Shown: positions 55,211 through 64,000 of the stretch, in pieces
Layout: the number at the start of each line of letters is the position of its first letter
How positions within the stretch are numbered: the stretch's first letter is position 1
Source of the DNA: Eopsaltria australis
Lineage: Eukaryota; Chordata; Aves; Passeriformes; Petroicidae
DNA length: 64,000 nucleotides
Reading direction: 5' to 3'
NCBI GenBank assembly: GCA_034509425.1
Contig: JAVTVJ010000536.1
Location: 1 to 64,000, forward strand
Position numbers and translations under genes: made by a program
The notes under the pieces: model-generated
The model's input: only the letters and a program-made list of their open reading frames with translations
Databases searched by the model: none
What the model was told of the DNA's origin: nothing

Positions 55211-57315
55211 GACATGACACCTTTGCCTAAGATATTGTCTATTCTCCTAAGATAAAGTATTAAGTCTGACAGTCCTAAATCCACTGGCAACACAAGTTCT
55301 GCATCAGGAGGCACAACTGAAAGCCTAGGAGGAATCATGCTCACAAATCAGCCATTGCCTTGCACAGGTAAAAGTTAAGTAATTTTTTCACCTTCCAGCC
55401 ATGACTCTTTGTTTGGTTGGGGTTTTTTAAGCCCTTTTTCTACTAGCAGGACATAGTTTGAACACTAAAATAAAACCCAGCTACCCACCTTCTCCAAGTG
55501 CTGTCATATTTGCTCAAACTTTCTGCCTCATTCCAGAAAATGCCTCTCTTTTGAGCTTCTGAATCCCAAAAAATGCTGTTTCACAAATCCAAAATTACGT
55601 GCAATAACAGGTTATTTCACTTAAACAGGCTCACCCACATTTTAATTCACAGGTCAGTTTTCCAGAAAGACAGTGACAGGAGAGGGAATTACTGAAGAAC
55701 AGCATGAAAAGCTCTGGCTGGTTGCAGCAAACTACCATAAAGCTGCAGCCAGAAAGGTTCATGTGCCTGGGCTTTGCTGCCCAGGTTGGTAACTACTCTT
55801 AACCACACACAGTTAACACCCTTTTCCATTCTGTCTCAGTCCACAATAAATTTTGCTGTACTTTCTTCCCATGCTGGGTGGAGACAAGCAGCCATTGCTT
55901 GAGTTGTGATAGGTGAGTAGGAAAATAGTTATGAAATCCATTTACATTTTCAATAGGCATCAAGTTACCTTGGCAGAAGGTGAAAAAGTACACCTGGGAA
56001 AGCTGGAAGCAGGCCCCATTGTGAAAATAGAAGTTAAAAATGTGCCCAGATATTCCCCAACATCCTTAACAAATGAGAGGTTTTTTTCTTCCAATCTCCA
56101 ATAAAAATCTACCCCAAAATGTGTGGTTCCTGTCAAGATGGAAAAGTACAACTAAAAACCTTTAAAGAACACAGCATTAATGGGGGCAAGTACTGACAAG
56201 ATTCCCAGGAGAAATTGAGGACTAGATACGGAGTGAGAAAACTGAGATATGTGTCGGCGATGAAGCTTAAATGTTCAGTCTGTGCCAACTATCTTCCTTC
56301 TGTCTAGAAATACTTAAGGTCTTAAAATATTTGTAAGTGCATTAAAAAAATATTCCTGGTACAGCCACATCTGCTCATAGCAGTACTTTTATAGGACAGC
56401 TTCAATTAGAGTTGGCTCTTGATGAGCCTCATCTAGGCTGTGCTGCACAAAGCAATAAAGGCACTGAAAACACATGGAAAGCTGCAGCTTCATGCTGCCA
56501 TCAGCCCCCACTGTCATATTTTCTCTCCTCTCATACCCTCCTTCTAGCATAAGCAAAGCTGTAAATGTTTTAGGGCTCTGTGATAGTCCCTGAGAAAAAC
56601 AGGGAGCATATGTAATGTATTTTCACATGGAAAACAAATGGAGATCCTAATTTCTAAAGTGTGCCTTCTGTCCAAAGTATACCCTTGATGCTAACTCAGC
56701 TGTGATGCAAATAGCTTTACAGAGATTACTCAGCCATAGATGATTCTAAGGTACCATAAGAAGGGTATTAGTCAACAATTTCTCATGAAGTCCAATTACA
56801 TGTTTTCTATATAATTCCCTGACTACCCACTAAAATTTTGCTGATATTATCCCATCTAAAAGGCATTCCAGGGACCAGGAGCACAGATAATACCCATTAC
56901 AAAACTGTTCTGTGGATTCTGTCAAATCTAAGTTAAATGCCCTATAGGGACTGGAAAGCTGCTACAAAATTACAGATTCAGGATCTATACAAAACAAAGA
57001 CACTACGTAAATATACTCTTCTTTTTAAACAGAGAGAGACATTAAAATATGTGAAGACTGAGCTGAAAAGGACGCATCCAATGGCATAATATGCATTGCT
57101 TCTGAGTACCACTGTGATGTAACTCTGAGGACCTGCCTGGCCCATAGAAATAATTGATGTCATCTGGATTTTCTCAAATTTCTCATGCAAATACAAAATC
57201 AGTACCAAATGCATGTAGATATCAAAAGGAAAAAAATTATAAGTTTTTTTGTAAAATCCTTTCCCCTTCTCTCTTTTCTACTAAATTCTGAAGTCCCTTC
57301 TGAAGACATTTAAAT
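55211..57315. other. Non-coding stretch
   Basis: No gene or repeat was recognised. Confidence 0.5.
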
Positions 57316-57560
57316 GACTAGATGGTTCAAGGCACAGGTAATGGATACAAAGCCCCTCACCTGCAGGTCATAGGTTTGACTTCAACCTCAGATGGTAGTG
57401 ACAAAACTTTACTATGACCAGACAGGTGTTTAATGTTCTATCTGAAACAAGTAGGCAGTTTCAGGCAAGTTCCTACTGGGCAGGTGTTTGCATCATTGAA
57501 ATCACACCACTTTTTTCAATAACACTGTTGGCAGCATCAGCAAAGAGGCCAAGGATGGAC
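57316..57560 (+). repeat. Possible ancient tRNA-derived SINE relic
   Basis: tggttcaagg (57323-57332) fits the Pol III A-box consensus and ggtttgacttc (57373-57383) approximates a B-box at tRNA-like spacing (about 50 bp). No CCA, cloverleaf or intact tRNA was found, so a decayed SINE head is more likely than a tRNA gene. Confidence 0.3.
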
Positions 57561-58889
57561 TGGACTTGGGGACTGCATATGTTCTCCTGAATGAGAATCA
57601 AAAACCTTTGACCACTTTAGGACTGATGTGTAGTGATGAATAACAGAGAGAAACATATCACTGATTTCACTGAATTTGTTCTAGGAACAAGATAGGAGTT
57701 CTCCACTTTATCATCAGCAGCCAACTCTTCCTTAAATCTTTCAATTCTTATCAAGAATTCCTTATCTCATATGAATTTTCATATAATGAAAAAACATCTG
57801 AAAGACTTCAAGGTGGAAGCAAGTCCCTATAAAAAAACCCAGTATTTTGGAGGGGGGGGGTGGTGGCAAAGACTTTCATTTTGGGTTTTGGGTACTGCCT
57901 TTATACACTGCCGAAACCACTCAAACTGTGGTTAAAGAAAAAAAGAAACTGGAAAAGAGCAAAAAACTGTGAATCCTTAATATAAATATATTTCTTATTT
58001 GTGGGATCTCCAGGGGAACAATCGCTGCTTTATTGATTTATGCTACAAAAATAGTATAAGAGAGTACAGCACTGAAATGAAACTTAACATACTAAATTGA
58101 CCTAACTAGAATCCTTAACTGAAGTCAGTGCAGGCAACTCATAGTCAGTGTCCCAGAAAGTAGGGGATCAGCTCCAGCATTTTTTGCTACAGTTAGAGAA
58201 CTGTGGCAAGCTGCTCATCAGGGTATCCTGATGGAAAACCCCTCCAAATACTTATACACTGTAATATCTGCCCTTTGACTTCATATAGAAGGGAGCATGT
58301 TGCTTCTGTCAAGATGAGAAATTTTGGGGCCATTCATGGGCCAAAGGAAGCAGAAAGAATGTTACTGGAGCTGTCTGGATACACACCAATTATCCCCACT
58401 TGGCTAAGCTTTTAGAAGTAAGATTTTCAAGGATGTGAAAGAAAAGAGTAATTTGATAGTGCTTGGCCAAGTTAGTAGAGAAAAAATGTACAGAGAACAG
58501 CTTTAAAAAGAGAGATTTAGTGTGTTCCTGAAGCTGTTAAGTTGAAAAAAAATTACACTGCGAAGTCGGGAAAACGGGTGATAAGGAATATCCCTTTTTT
58601 GCTTCACTGAAAGTTGCTTGAAGTGATCTCATTTGATTATGACTCTGAAAAGTGAATGAAGAAAGTGAAAGGCTACTTCCCTCACACACTTCAATTTTAA
58701 AATCCTGATTATAGTCTTAGTACAGTGCAATTCTGTATAAACACAGTTGTTTAAAGATAATGCCAGTTAAGCTTATTTTGCTATGGGCAATCCCAGCAAG
58801 CTTTAAAAGCAAAAAGAATACATTTGCTCATGAGGCAGAATTTTTCTATAACATAAATAGCAAATTCAATCTGCTGTTAAAAAAAACTA
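57561..58889. other. Non-coding stretch
   Basis: No gene was recognised. A G-run lies at about 57852-57860. Confidence 0.5.
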
Positions 58890-59110
58890 CTCCATTTTAA
58901 AAGCAATTAACAATGGCATTTTCCCCCCAGCTTGACTTGTCAATCCTATTAGACCAAATTCTAATTAAGGGTGGAAAAGTGACTATTTTATCTGCCAAAT
59001 GAAAATAATTTAGTGCGAGTTAATGAGGACTGGCTTATAACTGATTAGTCATTTTGATTCTGGCTTGTTACAGTGGTAGAAATTAGCCTCAAAAGATACA
59101 GTAGGATCAG
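58890..59110. promoter_or_regulatory. Candidate conserved non-coding element
   Basis: A repeat-free, homeodomain-site-rich stretch (attctaattaagg, aaaataatttagtg, gagttaatgagg) with the texture of a developmental enhancer. Judged by eye only. Confidence 0.25.
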
Positions 59111-61961
59111 CAGTCATTTTCACACATTTGAAAAACAAACTGAGCTTTCCTTTGTGATCAGATTAGGCATAAAAATATCTGAAAACAGGAACAAGATAGG
59201 TGCAACAGCTTACAGATAGTTTCGAAAATATAACCTACTCTGAGTGATAATAATAGCATCTAAACTATTAAGACCTGGCAATCTTTTCTCCACATCACAC
59301 TTTCAACAAGTAGCCTTTGACTAACAAAGGCCAACTATCACTATGAAAGAGGAGAGACCAACCTCACAAATCCTTACTCTCCTGAGCAGCTTTCCATCAC
59401 CATTCTACAATGCCACACAGGGATGCTGACATGAAGATTTTTAAAATCAAGTTTATATATGTCATCAGGTACATTTTTTGAAACTAAGCCTATTACAATG
59501 TGCAGTGGCAAATATTGCATGAGAATGACAAGCCCTGCTAGTCCTTCATAAATGGGTAAGGAATTGCTCAGCTGGTTCAGAAGGCATCCCAGGGCAGCTG
59601 GCATTCAGTGCATCAGGGGACAGGATTTCACAAAGCAAAAATACCTTAAAACAGATCACCTACACCTGTTTCATTTCTTACATTCTGGATAACTATGTGG
59701 TTGTGTAAGAATTTGCATTTCTCAGTATCATTTTAAAACATTCAGTTATTTCATAACAACTGATGTATTCTACTCTTGTGGCACCTCACGTGTCCTTGAG
59801 ACAGAAATTGAGTGATTACACTGCACTTTCAACATTTTGTGTAAAGATAAAAATAATGTCAAACATAATCCTAAAGCCAGATTATTGGATGTCTAAAAAC
59901 TCATTTTCTCATATGTACACAGGTACCAAAATGATTAATGATTTCTGGTTCAGAAAAATAAATAAAAAACAATTAAGTCAAGATTGAACTGGTCATTTGA
60001 CTACCTGAAGAAACCAGATTTATGACTGATTTAATTCACTCGAACCAGACAGGTCTTTTCACATGATTGCCACCATTGCAACAAAGTAGCTCTTCTACTT
60101 GGTCTGTTAAAGTCCCAAAGGCCATAGCATGGTTTACTGTTAACATCAACCACCACTGAGACATTACTTGGCTGATATTATTCATACTTAAGTAATTTTT
60201 TTTGGTATTGTGACTTTTAGTAGGTGATCTTCTCCAGAATCCAAAACAAAACCTGGAGAATAGAGGTAAAAAAAAACCCCAAAACCTCTCTGGGTACTAG
60301 AAAGACAATCTTTGCAAGAAGTTTAGGCTCTTAAAAGTTGAGAAATATACTTTAAGTTTCTCAAGTACCTGACCAGTTCCTCCTGAACTTTAAATACATC
60401 TCCCAGCATCTCAATAACTTTGAAATCAGACCACAACAATTAACTGCTTAAATATACAATAGTAACCTAGTAAACAACATTCCAATACTTTAAAGCGACA
60501 ATTGATATTCTACCTGAAACAAATACTGTTTGCTCTTGTCCTCTCTCAGCAATGATTCAGTATTTGATTTGACATTAAAAAACACATAGTCTGCACTTAG
60601 TGACATATTGTGGCACATGAAGCCTAATTTAAAGCAAGTCACATGGACAAAGGGAGTTTGTTGGGCTCTTCATTGTATATTTCTATATTCACCTACACTT
60701 CTAGTTTAAAGGCAGCCTCCATAATAAGTCAAAATTAATGAGGATGTAAAAGAATCAGAAAAAACTTCGGATGTTTCCTGTAGCTTATTTACATGCAAGT
60801 TTCACACTGACTTAAAATAAAATAATCTAGATCCTTACATAGGACTCCTTTGGGATCCTGGACTGTACTTACACATAATGTTGTAACAAGTTTTTATTAT
60901 TAGGTACACGTCCATAATCACCATGATAAGATGTTCATCATGCTGTCTCCAGGTCACCGCAATTGGAGTGAGGTGTACAAGGCCACTGTGGCACTCCCCT
61001 GTGTCCCAGAGCAAAGCACTGAGCAGGGGCATGACACATGCCCTCCTACCTGTCAGAAATCTCTAACTCCATCTGCTCCAGTCCACCTGCAAGGGAGAAA
61101 TTAACTTTGCCACCTAAACCAGGATATTTCCTAAGCACCAGCTTTCAATTCCAGTTGAGGAAACTGATCCTTCAGTTTTAAAATTGTGCAGCATCTTCAT
61201 TGCTCTTTAATTTCACATAGTCCCCCTGAAGCACTTTACTACTGAACAGCCTTTAATATGATTTGAAACAGATACCACTCCAGGGCTTTCTCATCTTCAT
61301 CACTTGTTTGTTTTGACCTTGACATTTATTCAATTAGAACTGATTTGCCAGTCATGCACAACGCTTCCTAAAGTCCATTTCCATACACCACTGCATAGGC
61401 CCATCCAGTTAGCAATGATCTTTCCACATGCCCAAAGTAAAAATCTACAAAACCAAGGAGCATACAAAATAGTCAATGTGTCTGTCACAAGGCATCTGCT
61501 ATTTTCTTTCCTACCATTGCTCTCAGTAAATGGAAAATAACAGAAGCTATGAAACCTCTTTTGGCAAATTATAAGCTCCAGCACGGCCTAACTGTCAGAT
61601 TAATCAGCTCCTTGAAATTTGCTTCAGGAGGAAGCAAAAGGAGGAGTGGCTCACATTCAGGAAAGCAGGATTCATCTCATGAATATCATGGCAGTTCCTC
61701 CACAGCTAGGGAAGAGAGGGGAACACACATTCCCTATCACATCTCTGTCACATGCTCAGTGCTAGGAGAGGAAGAATTGTTAAAATTGTCAAGTACCATT
61801 CACAAATTTATGCCTGTGGAGTTATTCCTTCTTGAACAGAACCAAGTAACTCATACTTTTTGAAAATTGCTTGTGACAGCTTCTCAGTCTGCTTCAGGCT
61901 GGCTCTCAGTGATAATTTGCATTTTCATATACTTCTCATACATTAAGAAATTTACGCCTGT
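59111..61961. other. Non-coding stretch
   Basis: No gene or repeat was recognised. Confidence 0.5.
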
Positions 61962-63517
61962 CAGGTTGTTGCGGTTTGAGGTTTGGGAAACCAGTTGGAA
62001 ACACCATATTGTGTAGTGGTTTTAATTCGCCTATTAGAGTTCCTGGCTAAACGCCAGCACACTTACCAAAATTATTCAATTTTGTTACGAGATAAGGATT
62101 AGAAGTAGGCAAAGCAGGTCTAGACTTTAAGGAATATAAAGGGAGTTTATTAACGGATTTAAAAAAGGAGCAATAATAATCAGGAATCAGAACAAAAACT
62201 TTAGAGCACCCTTCTTCCCCCCCTCCATTTATTTCCCACTGACCATACAAAAAGACACCACTTTGACTTTTAGTTAGTTTACCACCTCTGGAACAGTCCT
62301 TTTCTCAGTTCATGTAGGGAGAGAAGTTTTCTCTTGCTTTATTATGTTGATTCCTATAGGAAATACAGTTCCTATGGTTTTCAGCCCCAATACAAACAGC
62401 TGCCCAGAAGGAGAAGATCTGCTTGTTCTGGAAAACCCCTCCCACTTTAGTAGCTTTCCCAGGACTACCACAGTGGACATCTGATGTTCGTTGAGGTACT
62501 CTTTTGAGGATGAACATTTTTATTACAGTGGCAACGAAATCCCCTTTTCTCATTATTGGCAACACAAGTCTTCTTCTATTATTCTCGGGGCAAGGAATCT
62601 TTACACAGGAGTCCTAGTCTGCTGACTGTAGCTAGAACATTACATCCCCCCTTTTTCACTCTTTTAGGCCATTGTTCATATATTACAGGGTATATTATAG
62701 CCGAGTTTATCAACATGTCTTTACAAGAGAATTTTCAGCCTCAAGGTACTCCTCATCTCCTCCTCTGAATATAGGCTTTGCTACATTCATTAACTTGGAG
62801 TCTTTATGTTGTACCTTTTGTAGGTGTCTTCATCCTTTCTTTTTCTGTGTAGAGGAAAAATGGATGTTTTCAAGTCCCATCCTGATATTGAAAAAAAAGT
62901 TAATTTGTCTTTCGGCCAGGCGATGGTCACATGACCTTTGTCCATGTTGTTCAAATGTGGCATTCTCAGCGTTTGAGCTGAGGGAGAGGAGTTTGTCTGT
63001 GCCGTTCTCCATCCAAGCCACGCCTGAGCTGCAGGGGGCCGGTGGGACCGTGTCCGAGCTACAAGGGGCCGGCCCAAGCCTTCTCCCGTGCTGGGCCACG
63101 CCACGGAGCCGGCTCGGGCTGGCTGAGCTGAGTTACCTCGGCCTGGGGCAACAGAACAAAGCCTCTCTCGGCTCGGGCAGAGCCGAGCAGAACCGACCTG
63201 GTTCCCTCTCACGTGGAGCTGCTGTGAGGGACTGAAAGACTGGCACAAACTTCCCCCCTTCTCCCCCTCCGCGCCATCTCAGGTGCCAGCCCAGGCCACA
63301 TGGCCTGGGCAGACCTCACCAGACGGCGTGGAGGGAAGAGAGCAACATCTTTTCTCAGCTAGCCGGAAGTCTAAAAGAGGGTTTTTTCAGGTTCGTTCTT
63401 TGTTTTATGAGTTCTGGAGGGAGAAACTGTAATACCTCCTTTTGGGTATGTCATTTCTGGGTCAACCTCCTTCCTTCTGTACCGGAAACCCGACTAAGGT
63501 TACCCCACGACACAGGT
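61962..63517 (-). mobile_element. Diverged bigLTR-family solo LTR carrying a primer-site-like end, TSD CAGGT
   Basis: CAGGT at 61962-61966 and 63513-63517 flanks a TG...CA unit (61967-63512, 1546 bp). From 62012 rightward it is homologous, reverse-complemented, to the U5/R end of bigLTR (tgtagtggttttaattcgcc, then gtaggcaaagcagg). The GC-rich gagccgg-type middle matches the bigLTR body. The far end, TGTCGTGGGGTAACC on minus, matches the bigLTR start. The 45 bp between 61967 and 62011 correspond on minus to the bigLTR primer-site region (tggtgtttcc...), which in bigLTR lies outside the LTR. Confidence 0.7.
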
Positions 63518-64000
63518 CCTGACAGAGTGTCTCCATCTTCAACCTTTTTGGGGAAAATTTTTTGCTTGCAGATATTATCCAAATAAGTTTCTATCAGAAG
63601 TCTGGGTGACATAACAGGTGGAGGTCTAAGAAATATGCAGCAGACAAGCACAGAAGTTTAATTAGAGACAGGGGCTTCTGCACTGGCATAAAAGGGATGG
63701 AAATTAAAATACTGATTCCTGTCACTTTAAACTGCACATGAAGCCCATGGGTAATTCTTAGGGGAAGACATAAATGTCCGCTACAAAATTTTCTTTACCA
63801 CCCAGGTTGGCATCAGAATTTTTATTTCTATTTATGGAATTATGCTTGGGGTCAAAAAAGCAGCTGAGAGAATAAGTCTTCTTCAATAAGCAGGAGGATG
63901 GTCACTCCTGCTGGTACACTCTTTGATAGCAAAATAAATGCCTGTTCCCCACAGCCAAAGTGGCCAGAAGAGAGGCTAAAGTGTGTGAGGGATGTGAGAC
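63518..64000. other. Non-coding stretch to window end
   Basis: No gene or repeat was recognised. Confidence 0.5.

Noticed and set aside
62672..63248. Overlapping 150-190 codon frames on both strands
   Set aside because: Lie inside the GC-rich body of the solo LTR; low-complexity composition and no conserved motif.

Overview
The window looks like bird nuclear DNA, most likely from a songbird. It is AT-rich, intron-like sequence crowded with endogenous retroviruses (ERVs) and solo LTRs. It also has a CR1 3' end and a retrocopy of the vertebrate gene NUS1. There are no bacterial-type operons, CRISPR arrays or intact RNA genes. Only one host coding exon can be recognised: a 69-bp exon on the minus strand (16629-16697) with a perfect splice donor. 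It matches the alternative first exon of a PDZRN-family gene, most likely PDZRN4. The window therefore probably lies in large introns of that gene, transcribed right to left. All motif assignments are from memory of families; no database was searched.

Layout. 4030-5824: a NUS1 retrocopy fused to the 3' end and one LTR of an ERVL-like element, the whole flanked by the duplication ACACC. 6649-7311: a 653-bp insertion with 13-bp terminal inverted repeats. 8779-9321 and 13003-13742: two solo LTRs, each with a 5-bp target-site duplication (TSD). 15100-17160: a candidate conserved region around the PDZRN exon. 24338-30613: full-length ERVL-like provirus 'ERV-1' (+ strand; TSD TCCCC; Lys-type primer site) with an open multi-pass membrane-protein frame upstream of gag, and a gag-pro-pol frame peppered with stops that look like G-to-A changes in Trp codons. 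31439-38709: young betaretrovirus-like provirus 'ERV-2' (- strand; TSD GTGCCC; LTRs differing at about 3 of 650 positions) with open gag, pro and env, a textbook gag-pro frameshift signal, and a pol that has lost RNase H and almost all integrase. It sits inside an older LTR. 42689-50827: an LTR element with 1.6-kb LTRs and only 289 bp between them ('bigLTR', TSD CTAGG, tRNA-Val primer site). Its second LTR was later hit by 'ERV-3' (46045-50677, TSD AATATA, tRNA-Phe primer site), which keeps gag, a protease stub and an env transmembrane frame. 61962-63517: a diverged solo LTR related to bigLTR on the minus strand. The remaining stretches show no gene.

How the parts relate. Four lineages with different primers (Lys twice, Phe, Val) and different TSD sizes (5 or 6 bp) have inserted at different times. 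By eye the LTR pairs rank ERV-2 (youngest), then ERV-1 (about 1.3% different), then ERV-3 (about 3-4%), with bigLTR necessarily older than the ERV-3 nested in it. The main points of interest are the one-LTR NUS1 chimera, the ERV-1 membrane ORF with its editing signature, the ERV-2 frameshift hairpin and pol deletion, and the bigLTR architecture.
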